Of a stretch of 64,000 nt of DNA, positions 12,496 through 24,340 are shown piece after piece. The notes beneath the pieces were generated by a model. It was given only the letters and a program-made list of their open reading frames with translations. It did no database searches and was not told where the DNA came from. Each line of letters starts with the position of its first letter. The stretch's first letter is position 1. Source of the stretch: Bromus sterilis (Eukaryota; Streptophyta; Magnoliopsida; Poales; Poaceae); contig OX465598.1 in the NCBI GenBank assembly GCA_950022295.1, positions 93,348,001 through 93,412,000 of the forward strand. Reading direction: 5' to 3'. The position numbers were made by a program, and so were the translations under genes.

Positions 12496-12966
12496 ATCTC
12501 CCCCTTTTTGGTGATTTGATGACAATCAGGTTAAGCTTCAACGGGGATAAAATTATGAGTTTGAAGAATAAAAACTGTGAAGAACATTTTTATCATTAAG
12601 CTGGATATAATGAAGCTCCCCCTGAGGATATGCATATAAGTTGAAGAATGTTTAATATCTAAAGCATTTTGAGGTATATGAGGAGCTCCCCCTATATCCG
12701 GGCATTTTTGTAGCAGTGCATGTTATGAAGTGTTTGAGGAATTTAAACAACGCACTGATAGAGGTGTTTGCAGAGATAATCACATGCATATATGATAAAC
12801 GTGAGGAAATAGCATGAGGTAACTGAGGAATAGTATCAGGCAAACACCAAAATAACAGTTTACAACTCGTTACAAAAAAATATCTGAAGAACGAGAGTTG
12901 TAACTGAAGAACCCCATAACTAAAACCCGCTTGAAGACTAAAAGATTTCTCCCCCTTTGTCATAAA
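12496..12966 (-). promoter_or_regulatory. Multiple polypurine tracts upstream of the Sirevirus 3' LTR
   Basis: On the minus strand AAAAAGGGGGAGAT directly abuts the 3' LTR (12496-12510). Further GGGGGAG tracts lie near 12611-12620, 12684-12692 and 12949-12957. The abutting tract would prime plus-strand DNA synthesis. Repeated polypurine tracts before the 3' LTR are a known Sirevirus hallmark. Confidence 0.7.
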
Positions 12967-15900
12967 ATGAACAAAAAAGGGAAAAACTGAAGCTAACGCC
13001 CCATTTGAAGATGCTTCAAGGCTGAGGTGACGCCTGAGGCAATCCGTTGCAGTGTGAGGGCAGACAGCGGTGTCTTCAGCTTCTTCAGCGGTCATCTCCT
13101 GGTTTGAAGAATAAGAATCCATGGCCGGAGGAGGATTTGTGCAGCGTCTGAATTGCCTCGGGGGTTTGATCACAGGAATCAGAGGCTTTTGAAGATTCAA
13201 TTGTGCAATGTCTTCAGGGGTGAGTACTTCCTTCATCAGGGCATCAAGATGTTGATATGTATGATGAGTATACTGATGCACTTTCTTCACTGAAGAATGC
13301 GTCTGAGCCATATAGCTGAGGATTTCAGAAAATTGACGCTTCACCCAATCATGATTGCGGTCAACTTTCTGATGAAGACTAATCAGAAGCTCTCGGTCAG
13401 CCATCACTCGAGCCTGAGTTGTATCCTCAGTTGAGGCATGAGTTCTGGTTTCATCAGTAGTGCGAGACTGAGGATGACAAATGTTTCCACCAAGGGAATT
13501 TGTTGGGAGAACTTCTTCATAAAATATGCCTTTGCCCTTATCGTTTGAAGCAAGCGTATGCTGAAGTACTTCGACATGCGGCAGATAAGTCCGATGATTC
13601 GGGTGATCAGGTTGGAAATCAATACCAGTCGTGGCTCGGATGAGCTTCATGATCCATGGCGCGTATGGCTTCAGGATATGAGGATTCTGTGCTGCATCAA
13701 CCAGAGTTCTGAAGAAGAAGTCAGGAACGTTGATTGGCCCAGACATGCAGAGGTTGTGGAGTATGTTCTTCATGATGCCAATGACTTCTTCAGCAGTGGA
13801 TTCATATCCTTTAATGGGGCAAAAGGTCTTCGCCAGAATCTGATACAGTGTACTTGGCAGATACAGAAGCTCAGAGACTGGAAACTTTGTGCGAGTTGGG
13901 GCTTCAGGGGCCTGAGGCTGCATGAGCATGTTCATCAGGTCATCTCGAAGAATTTGAGACCCATAGGAGCAAGCAGCTGGGGAAGTGCACTGAGGCAACT
14001 CAAGAATGGCAATTGCTTCAGGAACAGTGATGGTGTGATGATGATTCTCAGTCATCCACTCGAGGACCCAGGTGTTGATATCCAGAGGATCTCCTGAAAC
14101 ATACAAAGTTGCATAAAACTGAAGCACAAGCTCTTCATTCCAATGGATGCATTCAGAGCAGAACTGAAGCAGCTTGGCATGATGCAGATCCTGAAGCACA
14201 TTGTTGAAGCAAGGAAGGGCTTCCATATCCATCAGAGGAATATGCTTGTGAGGAAACGATTTGTTTTTCTTGTAGAGCACTGAAGCATAATAGTTCTTCT
14301 GAGTGGCAGTCCAGAACCTCAGCAGCTTTCGAGGTGGAGCAGAATGATATGGATTTTGAATCCCCTCTTGGAAGAAACTCATGGCATTGAAGAAATCGGT
14401 AGCATCAAATCTTGGGGTATCATCAGCTTCAAGGTCACGGAAGAACGGTTGCTTCTGCTTCGGACACAAGGACCGAGCTTGAAATGGGCCTTGAGGTGGT
14501 GAAGGCGCTTGAGGCACTTCAATCTGAAGAGAGGCTTGAGGCTGAGGCGGAGCCGCTGCAGATGCTTCAGGCACAGATGTGTTGAGGTCCTTGGGAAGAC
14601 GAGGTGATGTGGCCTGTTTGTCTTCAGAGCCATCCTTTGAGGCTTCAGCATTAGCATTTGTACTGTTTTCTGCTTCGGGAGGAGCATTTGTGCTGTGCTC
14701 GGCTTCAGCTTCAGTTTCAGCGGCGGGGGGATCGGGCTTTGGATTAGCAGTGGTAGTGTCAGCAACATCAGTATCAGTAGTAGTGGTTGCTGCAGCATCA
14801 GTATCAGCAACAGAATTTGTTGGAGCACTTGAGGCTTCTGGTTCATCAGGATCAGACGCTGAGGACGATGCACCAACAGAGTCTTCAGACTGCAGAGAAG
14901 TGTCAGGAAGCACCTCGGTTACGGTGTTGGAGTGAGGCTCAGGTGAGAAGACAGTATGTGTGGGTGAGTTTGTCAGCCCAAAGTCCTCATCATGGAAACG
15001 AGGAGTTCCATCATCCATAATGTCGACGTCCATGTCTTCAACCTCAGTGATAACTGGTGGTGGTGGGGACGAAGGATTGGGAACAATGGGTGTTGCTGCA
15101 TGGGGCGGAGTGAAGACGATTAAGCTGCGCTGAGGATTTTGAGGTGGAGTTGAGGCAGCAGTAATGTGAACGGTGGTATCAGCAGCCTGAGTTGTCGGAG
15201 GAGCTGAGGAAAGTGGTGTAGCATCAATGGGGTCCTCAACAGTAGGCTTCTTTGCAGCAGGTGGAGTTGAGGGTTGGGCTTCTGGCATGCGCTTGAGACT
15301 TTTGGCAGAGGCATCAGTGGGTACTGAGGAAGCAGGCTGTCGAAGCTTCATCAACTTTGCCATCTGTTGTGAGATCCGTTCCTTGGATTTGCCAATATAA
15401 GCACGGTTGACAGCGAACTCAATGTTGAGGCGTTGAACTTCACATTGATGCTCTGTAAACTCCTGAGGAGTAACTTCAGTGATAGGTTTCTTCTTGAAGT
15501 CACTGAGGACTTTCTTCAGTTTGGCCTTCAACTATTTCTGAAGATCACATTGATGAATCTCATTGATGAGGAACTGTTGAACATAGAACTTGATGTCTTT
15601 AGGGATGTCCAAATCATCAAGCGGAGTGTTAGGCTTGACAGACCAAATTTCAATGTACTCCAAGATCTTCTTGGGATCAAGGAGAAGCGGGATTTCTGAA
15701 CCCGTTGCTTCAGCTTTGCGTCTGGCCGCAGCACGCACATATTCAATCTTATCAGCTTCAGTGGCGACGAAGCCTGCCAAATCCTCAAATTCATCTTCAT
15801 CATTAGAGGATTGAGAAGTATGATGAATGGCGCCACGCATAGCAGTTTTCTTTGGTGAGGGGCGAGGGCCGCGTTGAAGAACAGTTTTGGTCTTCAGCTG

Positions 15901-16575
15901 AGATTGAGGCATTGTGGCTGAGGCCTCGGGAGCATGACCTGATTCATCAGTGCGAATCCTTGAGGAGGGGGCAGCACCATCCGTGCGTTGACATGAGGAG
16001 CCAATAACTTGAGGCTTAGCTAAGGTCTTATGGGAGGGTTTCATGCCAGGAGCCTTTTTGCGGTGCTGAGGCGGAGGTTGTTGTCTGGGTTGAGACTGAT
16101 CCTGAGGCGGAATCTGTATTGAAGCAGTCAAGTCACGGACCAGATTCTTGACACGGCTGCGAGTGCGCTTGAGGTACTGCTCATATGCCGCAGGAAAGTC
16201 TTCAGGAGTGTGCATTGTAGTGGGATCAGGAATGACTCCAGGAGCTGGTGGAGGTCGAGCCTTGACACCCAAGGTCTTCAGTGGCGGATTAACAACAAAC
16301 ATCTCCTCATGTTGAGGATTAAGCCATTGATAGGCCACCCAACGCTTGACCCATTCCCTCGTGATCTTCTGTACCCGGTTCTTACGTTCATCAGCAGTTT
16401 CTCGTTCGGGAGTCTTCAGCTTCTCATATAGCTTCGGGGGCAAGTATTTAGTGGTATCAGTGTGCTTACGTCGAGGAGCCATTTGCTTCAGCGGTGGAGA
16501 CTGAGGAATTGTACGTTCGAGCTGAGCTACAAATGAAGTGAGACTATGAGAACCATACGATTCCTCAGCTGACAT
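12652..16575 (-). pseudogene. Third ORF of the Sirevirus (env position), about 1,300 codons, one stop
   Basis: The frame opens at 16575 and is interrupted only by an in-frame TAG at 15532-15534. The first about 350 residues start MSAEESYGSHSL and are basic (APRRKHTDTTKYLPPKLYEK). A long Pro/Thr/Ala/acidic low-complexity stretch lies at about 14400-15300. A globular-looking part at about 13400-14450 has RFWTATQKNYYASVLY, FYATLYVSGDPLDINTW and AIAILELPQC; its cadence loosely recalls the putative plant transposon protein domain of other retroelement ORFs. No signal peptide or clear fusion/transmembrane layout is seen, so it should not be called an envelope. The frame stays open across the first polypurine tracts, so the true C-terminus may lie upstream of 12960. 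Function unknown. Confidence 0.7.
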
Positions 16576-17573
16576 GTACCTGTGACAGAATTAAGTTGCG
16601 AGGGAAGTGGGGTACGGTTATATGCATTCATGAGGAATAGGCTGAGAAAAACAAAGGAATGAGGCAAAGGTATAGGTCTCAGAAAGCTAGCAGTATAGTT
16701 GAGGATTAACTGGCTTGAGGACACAACAGTACTGAGGAATGAGACGCTGAGGAATAAGCCACTGAGGAATAAGCATACCAGACTTGAGGCGAATGCTGAG
16801 GAACAACGAGTCTTCGTCCCCGGCGACGGCGAACTCCGGCGACGTGAGCGCACGAGCTTGAGGAGCTCAAGGGCGGCGGCGCGAGAGTGAGAGAAGCGGT
16901 GGGGGGAAATGACCAGGGGGGTAGAGGGCTATTTATAGAGGGGTGAAAGCTGAGGGGGTTGCGAAATTTTTGAACGAGATAGCCCCTGATTGTTGGGATC
17001 CTCAGTGGATATCTTAATGGTGGATAAGCACGACGTGCGGTAAAATCGCAACAAATTGAAGACAGTTGTAACAGAAAATCCGTGATTTGAGGAACGTGAG
17101 GACAAGGGCCGTGGATGAAGACAAATGGTCTCAGTCTGAGGAATACATGATTTCCGGATGAACGCATATGAGATAGACAGATTAGATAAGTGAGCACAGA
17201 GGAACGGGTCTGATCACGTTCACCTAGATGAAGAAGCAAAAGCTGAAGATCAATAACTATAGGTGAACGCTGTTGAGGAAAAACACGGTAATCATCAGTA
17301 ATGAAGACTTCTAATCCTGCGGAAGTTGAGAACAACAAATCCTGAGGAAGTTGAGGAACACCAAATCCTGAGGTGTTTGGGCGGTGGCGCTACCCACCTT
17401 ATAGGGAATGCGACACTTGATACCATACAATTGTCGTATGGATCTTGAGTCAATTCCACGTTAATTTCTTCACACTTAGCAAGGTAGTTCCTCATGATTT
17501 GAGGAGTACGACGCATTGTGTGTTGTACATCAGGATTCTTCAATATTGTTTAAGCGTTAGGATGTGTGTCCAT
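16576..17573 (-). other. Sirevirus spacer between pol and the third ORF
   Basis: About 1 kb without a convincing ORF, with many CTGAGG/CTGAAG words. An 82-codon minus ORF at 17295-17543 resembles nothing known. A leader, splice acceptor or subgenomic start for the third ORF would have to lie here, but none can be proven from sequence. Confidence 0.5.
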
Positions 17574-20258
17574 TCACTGGACGTTTGAGGAATCTAAGAT
17601 ATTTAGCTCACACCTCAGAGTGCTAAATCGCTTCTCATCCAAAGGCTTAGTGAATATATCAGCAAGTTGATCTTCAGTCTTCACGTGGCTGATGACGATA
17701 TCTTCCTTCAATACATGATCTCGAAGAAAGTGATACCGAATCTCAATGTGCTTCGTCCTCGAGTGTTGTACTGGATTCTGAGAGATCTTGATGGCGCTCT
17801 CATTGTCACATAGTAGTGGTACTTTCTTCAGGTTGATGCCGTAGTCCTTCAGAGTTTGCTTCATCCAAAGAAGCTGTGAGCAGCTAGCACCAGCAGCAAT
17901 GTATTCAGCTTCAGCAGTGGAGAGGGAGACGCAGTTCTGCTTCTTCGATGACCAGCACACAAGAGAACGTCCGAGGAAATGACATGTTCCTGAGGTAGAC
18001 TTCCGATCCACTCGATCTCCAGCATAATCTGAGTGTGAGTACCCGACGAGATCAAGCTGTGTGCCTTTTGGATACCATAAGCCTAGCGACGGGGTGTGAG
18101 CCAAATATCGAAGAATTCGTTTCACCGCTTGGTGATGCGATTCCTTAGGTGTCGCTTGGAATCGGGCACACATGCAAACGCTCAACATTATATCAGGCCT
18201 AGATGCACATAGATATAGCACAGAACCTATCATGGAGCGGTATACCTTTTGATCGTAGTCCTTGCCATTTTCATCAGGGCCAAGTTGTCCGTTTGTAGGC
18301 ATCGGTGTCTTGATGCCCTTGCAGTCTTGCATCCCGAATTCCCTCAGGCACTCCTTGAGGTACTTCTCCTGAGAGATGAAGATGCCGTTGCGTTGTTGAC
18401 AAATTTGGAGCCCTAAGAAGAACTTCAGTTCGCCCGTCATCGACATCTGATAATGTTCACTCATCAAGAATGTAAATTCTTCACTGTATTTCTTGTTAGT
18501 GCATCCAAATATTATGTCATCAACATAAATTTGACATACGAATAATGCATCATCATATCGTTTTGTGAAAAGAGTTGGATCAAGGGAACCAGATTTGAAG
18601 CCCTTGCTAATGAGGAAGTCCCTTAGTGTGTCATACCAAGCCCGAGGGGCTTGCTTCAGTCCATAGAGGGCTTTCTTCAATCTTTACACCATATCAGGCT
18701 TCTTTGCGTCTTCAAAACCTGGAGGTTGAGCAACATATACTTCTTCCTCGATATTACCATTGAGGAAAGCACTTTTCACATCCATTTGATATAACTTGAT
18801 ATTATGATGGTTAGCGAATTCAAGCATAATACGAATGGACTCAAGTCTAGCAACAGGAGCGAAGGTTTCACCGAAGTAGATCCCCTCGACTTGAGTATAT
18901 CCTTGAGCTACGAGACGAGCTTTGTTTCTGATGACTTGTCCATCTTCAGCGAGTTTGTTGCGGTAGATCCACTTCGTGCCGATGACATTGTGAACTCGAG
19001 GATCAGGACGTTTGACTAGTTCCCAAACATCATTCAGTTTAAACTGAAGAAGTTCGTCTTGCATTGCCTGAATCCATTCCACTTCTTGGAATGCCTCGGT
19101 GACTTTGGTTTGCTCTGAAATTGATACAAACGAGAAATGCCCACAAAAGTTAGCTATACGATTAGCTCTTGCACGAGTAAGAGGACCTGGTAGGTTGACA
19201 TCAGCGAGGATTTTGTCCACTTGAACTTCATTTTCCACACGAGGAAGTCGAGCTGGATGATCTTGAGGCGCATCTTCGTCACTGCTGTCAGATTCATTTG
19301 CATCAGCTTCAGGTGCTTCAGGAGCTTCAGGGGTATCAGGAGCCTCAGGATCAGGATCGTCATCAGGATGATTTGCATCAGGATTGGGATGTTCTTCAGG
19401 AGCAGGAGGTATATGGATTTCTTCAGGATGATCAACAGGAATGATGTCACCAGCACCCATCTTCTTGATCTGTTCTTCAGGTGGTGCTTCACCTAAATCA
19501 TGTGGCAGGTGCTCTCTTTGGGAGCCATCAGATTCATCAAATCGCACGTCTACAGTTTCAACAATTTAATAGTGACTAATGTTGAAGACTTTGTAGTTGT
19601 GCGAGTTGATACCATAACCAAGCATGAAACCCTCACATGCTTTGGGTGCAAATTTGGACTCGTGATGAGGATCACGAATCCAGCAGGGTGCACCGAATAC
19701 TTTGAAGTAACTTACATTGGGTTTCTTACCGACCATTAACTCGAATGATGTTTTATTGAAGAACTTATGAAGATACACTCGATTGACGATGTGGCATGCA
19801 GTGTTGATTGCTTCAGCCCACCACTTGAGTGGAGTATTGTACTCAGCCAGCATCGTGCGAGCCATCTCGATGAGTGTTCGACTCTTCCTCTCAACAACTC
19901 CATTTTGCTGAGGAGTGTAGGGAGCAGAGAATTCATGAGTGATTCCCAAGAAATCGAGGAATTATTCAACACCGAAGTTCTTGAACTCAGTGCCGTTGTC
20001 GCTTCGAGTGTGCTTGATCTTCAGGTTGTAGTTGTTCATGACTCGCAGGGTGAAGCGCTTGAGGATTGCTGGGGTTTCTGACTTATAGAGAAGAAAATGC
20101 ACCCAAGTGTATCGTGAGAAGTCATCCACAATAACAAGACCATACACATTACCTCCAAAGCTTGAATACTTTGGAGGACCGAATAGATCCATGTGAAGCA
20201 ATTTCAGTGGTCTCGTAGTAGTCATGATGGTCTTCGCTGGGTGCTTGGCCTTGGTCAT
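17574..20258 (-). pseudogene. Sirevirus pol: integrase, reverse transcriptase and RNase H
   Basis: This is the polyprotein part that integrates and copies the element. Integrase: HMDLFGP (first Asp), TRSDNGTEF (second Asp) and VVERKSRT (Glu) at about 20200-19840. RT at 19547-17574: [22 protein letters not shown], the catalytic YVDD near 18516-18530, and LYLCASRPDI. RNase H: DYAGDRVDRKSTSG, STAEAEYIA and a C-terminal LADIFTKPL. Three in-frame stops break an otherwise continuous frame: TAA at 19962-19964, at 19566-19568 and at 18684-18686. The N-terminal part of pol lies beyond Copia #2, at 37037-37598. Confidence 0.93.
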
Positions 20259-20263
20259 CTTTC
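20259..20263. repeat. TSD of Copia #2 (left), CTTTC
   Basis: CTTTC at 20259-20263 and 37032-37036. Confidence 0.93.
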
Positions 20264-21976
20264 TGTTGGATATGTGCCCTAGAGACAAATTAATAAAGAT
20301 ATTTGTCACATATCCGTTTTGTTCATAATACGTTTTATACTGTGCTATAACTGTATTACTTGGAAATACTAATACAGGTGTAGTATAAAACATGGTCCGT
20401 AGTTTAACTCGGGTAAACTATCTCATTGGGCAATTGATTGATCAAGCTTTCCTGATCATGGTGACACTTAAGTCCATTGATAATGAGGTCATATCATTAA
20501 GGGGAATGATGTGATGGACGTAAACCCACCTAAAGTATTGCAATGTGATCGAGTCACATAGTTCAGCGTTGCTATGACTTTGTAACGTATGGCTTAGTCC
20601 TTAGACCGTAATGATCATACGTAATCACGATCTATGAGGAGACTTTGATTTGTATCCCACCGCCTGACTGAAATATGCTGGCTATAACGGAGCACTTTGG
20701 GTATTCCGAAATAGATGGTTGATGAGTATGTTAATAGATCAAAGCGGGATTTGTCAGTCCTTGTGACAGGACAGGTACTCTGGGCCCACTCGGTGATATT
20801 GCATCAACATCTTGCAAGGACGTGACTAGGTCACAAGAGATGCAATGATCATGGACGAGAGAAGTTGTTTGTTGTGAACGAGATGTGAACACGGTATGTG
20901 GGATACCGACGATCAAACCTCGGACAAACAAAGTACCGCAACACAAAGGGATTACGTCGTATCGTTAACGGTTTCCAAAAGCGATCGAAGTTCATTCGAT
21001 GGAAGCGCAGGGGCTGTCAAGGATTGTAACCAGGTCCAACTGACTAGTCATTGGTCAATGAAAAGAGTCTCGACCATGTCTGTTGTTTCCCGGACCGTTA
21101 GGGTGTTACACTTAAGGGCAATCGATGCATAGGACAGTTACGGGATCAATCGGTGAAATAGGAGAAATCACCGGAATAGTTCCGGAGGAGGACGGAATGG
21201 TTTCCGGACATTTTGAATAGTTCAAAATAAAGTTTAATTGTTTTAATAATGTTTTTATTATTTAATTATCTGAATTAAATATTTAAAACATATTAAATAA
21301 ATTAAAAATGGGAAAAAGGCTATATGGGCCCATGGGGCCCATTAGGGGAGGAGGGGGTTCCCCCCCCTTGGGCTTGGCGCCAAGGGTGGGGCCCATCCCC
21401 CCCTTGGCCGGCGCACCTCCCCCCCTTGGGGGTTTAGTCCCACATGGGGGAGGGGAGGAGGATCACACCCCCCCCCCTTGGCCTATATAAGGAGGGGTAG
21501 ACCCCCCTTTTCCCAACACACCAATCTCCTTCTTCTTCCTTCTCCTTTTCCGGAAGTGGACTCCCCTTGTTTGGAGTCTGCACTAGGATTGGAGTTCTCC
21601 ACCATAAGGCAGGCCATCGCTCTGCTGGAGTCGGGATCCGTAGCCGTCTTTCTTCCGCTGCTCGCCTGGTTCGGAGCCCGGGAGGAACATCGATTGTACC
21701 GTACGTGTATAATCTCTTCGAGGCACTACACCTGTGGTGCTGCTTCGTCGCTGGAGGTTTACCGGGAGTCATCCTCGCCGGTGGTGGTCTTCTACACGAC
21801 AGGGAGGTCGTAGTTCTGAGTCTACGCCAACCACGTTCACAAGAACGTTTCCCTCTTTCGGTCTTCAAAGGTATGAACACCGATTCCCTCCGTTACTTTA
21901 CATCACCATAGCATAGATCTTGGGTTCGGGTACCGTAGGTGTGAAAAATTTGTGTTTTCTGCCCCGAATCCCAACA
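20264..21976 (+). repeat. Copia #2 5' LTR
   Basis: TGTTGG...CCAACA, 1,713 bp, with a promoter TATATAA at 21484-21490. Confidence 0.95.
21484..21490 (+). promoter_or_regulatory. TATA box of Copia #2 5' LTR
   Basis: TATATAA after a GC-rich stretch; the matching site in the 3' LTR is 36539-36545. Confidence 0.6.
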
Positions 21977-21977
21977 G

Positions 21978-21989
21978 TGGTATCAGAGC
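21978..21989 (+). promoter_or_regulatory. Copia #2 primer-binding site
   Basis: TGGTATCAGAGC one base after the LTR, complementary to the 3' end of initiator tRNA-Met. Confidence 0.9.
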
Positions 21990-22940
21990 TAGCTATGCGT
22001 AGATGTATTGTACGGATAGAACACATCTAGGATGTGGGCATCGAAACTTCATTCGTTACCCTCCCACGTGTACTCATTTAGAGTTGCGGCAATGTTTGAT
22101 GAAGCGGCCCCCGACCGACCTGACGCGTTTACGCGAGACTGGTTCCACGCTTGACATGGCTTGTACCATATAAAGTGGTTGGGGGGTGTCTGTCTCTCTG
22201 CATTAGCGATGCGAAGATGTTTACAATGGAGGGCCCCGACAGGGGTGTAATAGAGACGGATGGGAGACGGTGTTGTGGCATGTTTTTCGCAGGATAGAAA
22301 CGGTTCTCTCTCTCGAAACCCCTAGCAGCCACGTAAAACTTGCACAAGCTAAAGTAGAAAGGCGTTTAACTTTGCTTTGCATGAAGGGGGATCATAGGTT
22401 GTATGATTTACAGTTTTACTTCCTGTTTTATGCTAGTATGCTAGATATATCGACGGTAGCACGAAACAGGACCATCTCTCACAATACCAACATTGTGTTC
22501 TCCCTTGGTGGGCACCGCCTGGAAGGTTCTCCAATATGGCTTGATGTTCCGTACATACCGGAGTTGTCCTACATATTAAACGAAGTTCGCATGAGGTTGG
22601 GTTCGGCAAGCCTGGCATATGCAGATATGGCCTTGCTGAACAGCTAACATCAAGGTTCGATTGGCAGGCTTGACGTATGTAGATGCGGGCCTGGAACACA
22701 GAAGACCGAAAGGTCGAGCACGAGTCACATGCCTGATGTGATTGGCTTAGAGTCCTACCTGGTTCGCATACTGAAAGCCGTAACTATCGGGGGAGGTATG
22801 GGGGCTGGGATTGTGTAATCACTTAGTTAAATTGAGAGGTGTTTATCTAAGTGGGAGCTTTCTAGAATTTTGAGATTAAATTGAAACTCCACATTATGAA
22901 CAAAAGTCTAAGTATGTATCCTTGTGAATCAACCTTGTAG
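21990..22940 (+). other. Copia #2 untranslated leader with conserved block
   Basis: About 950 bases precede gag. The block at about 22513-22646 is about 95% identical to 26720-26853 in Copia #3, much closer than the two gag genes. It is a candidate packaging/dimerisation signal. Confidence 0.65.
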
Positions 22941-24101
22941 ATGGCAGCACCTCGCCCCTCGTTCAACTTAGGATCATTCCTAGAGAAAGATAAGCTAAAA
23001 ACAGATGGGACAAACTTCACCAACTAGTTCCGCACCCTAAGGATTCTCCTCGTTCCCCTCAAAATGGCATACGTACTAGAGGACGCGTTAGGTGACGCAC
23101 CAGCAGATGATGCCAGTCAAGATGAAAAGAATGTCTATCTCTCCAGGACTGATGATTACAACCTTGTCCAGAGTGGCATGCTCTACTCCATGGAGGCTGA
23201 GCTGCAGAAACGCTTTGAGAGGATGGGTGCATATGAGATTATCACCGACCTCAAGGCGGTCTTCGCACCTCAAGCCAGGGCTGAACGGTACGAGGCTTCT
23301 GAAGCCTTCTTCTCAGCAAAGATGGACGAGCACGGCAGCGTGAGTGAGCACGTAGTCAAAATGTCTGGCTACGTTCAGCGCTTGAATGCTCTGGAATGCC
23401 AGATTCCAGATGAACTTGCTGTTGATAGGGTGCTGCAGTCGCTTCCCCCTAGCTACAAAGGCTTTGTGCTGAACTACAACATGCAGGGGATGACCAAAAC
23501 CCCTTCTGAGTTGTTCGCCATGCTAAAGAGCGCCGAGGTTGAGATCAAGAAGGAGCACGCCGTCTTCATGGACAACAAGACCATTGACTTCAAGAAGTCA
23601 AGCAGGCGGGAGAAGGCCAAGAGAGGTGGCCCTAAGAGGGATGGCAAGTCAGTTGCCGCTCCTCCCAAGGCACCCAAGCCTAAACTCGGAGTGGAGTGCT
23701 TCTACTGCAAGGGTGAAGGTCACTGGAAACGCAACTGTCCCAAGTACCTAAAGGACAAGAAGGCTGGCAAGGTCGCCAAGAGAGACGAAGGTATATTTGA
23801 TATACACATTGTTGATCTTCTCTTGACAAGCGCCGGGAACACATCCTGGATATTTGATACAGGATCTGTCACTCATATTTCTAATTCCATTCAGGGACTA
23901 AGGAATAGGAGACGCTTGCTCAAAGATGAAGTGACGATGCGCGTGGGGAATGGCTGTCGGATTGAGGTCTTGGCGGTCGGCACGAAGCATCTTAGTCTCC
24001 CTTCGGGATTGGTTTTAGTTCTGAATAATTGCTACTATGTACCCACGTTGAGTGTGAACATCGTTAGTGGCTCTTGCTTGAAGAGACCACTATTCTTTTA
24101 A
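22941..24101 (+). pseudogene. Copia #2 gag and start of protease
   Basis: Gag forms the virus-like particle. ATG 22941 opens MAAPRPSFNLGSFL; an in-frame TAG at 23025-23027 breaks the frame, which then runs to 24101. A UBN2-type capsid region (DELAVDRVLQSLPPSYKGFV) is followed by a basic linker, a CCHC zinc knuckle (CFYCKGEGHWKRNCP, near 23698-23742) and the retropepsin active site (WIFDTGS, near 23849). The frame is lost near 24098. A GAAG/GTATAT motif lies near 23788. Confidence 0.9.
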
Positions 24102-24138
24102 GTCTGATACAATTGGTTGTTCGATTTATAAGGATGAA

Positions 24139-24340
24139 ATGTTTTATGTTCACGCACCGGAGTTGCATGGTTTATTCGTACTTGATCTCGATGGTGACGT
24201 GTGCCACATTAACAATATTGAGGCCAAAAGATTGAAGAATGATGAAGATCACATGATGATGTGGCATTGCCGACTTGGTCATATTGGTATAAAACGCATG
24301 GAGAAGCTCCATAAGGATGGACTTCTTGAGTCATTGGATT
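24139..24340 (+). pseudogene. Copia #2 protease tail and pre-integrase zinc region
   Basis: In a shifted frame this encodes the pre-integrase region with MMMWHCRLGHIGIKRMEKLH (His and Cys of the HHCC zinc site). It is cut at 24340 by Copia #3. The remaining CEQCLMGK of the zinc finger resumes at about 32684. Confidence 0.88.
24336..24340. repeat. TSD of Copia #3 (left), GGATT
   Basis: GGATT at 24336-24340 and 32659-32663. Confidence 0.93.

Noticed and set aside
14579..14935. 118-aa plus-strand ORF, Ser/Ala/Val-rich
   Set aside because: Antisense shadow of the low-complexity part of the Sirevirus third ORF.
12652..16575. Calling the third Sirevirus ORF an envelope glycoprotein
   Set aside because: No signal peptide, cleavage site or convincing membrane anchor. 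The hydrophobic C-terminal stretch lies over the polypurine tracts and is probably non-coding read-through.
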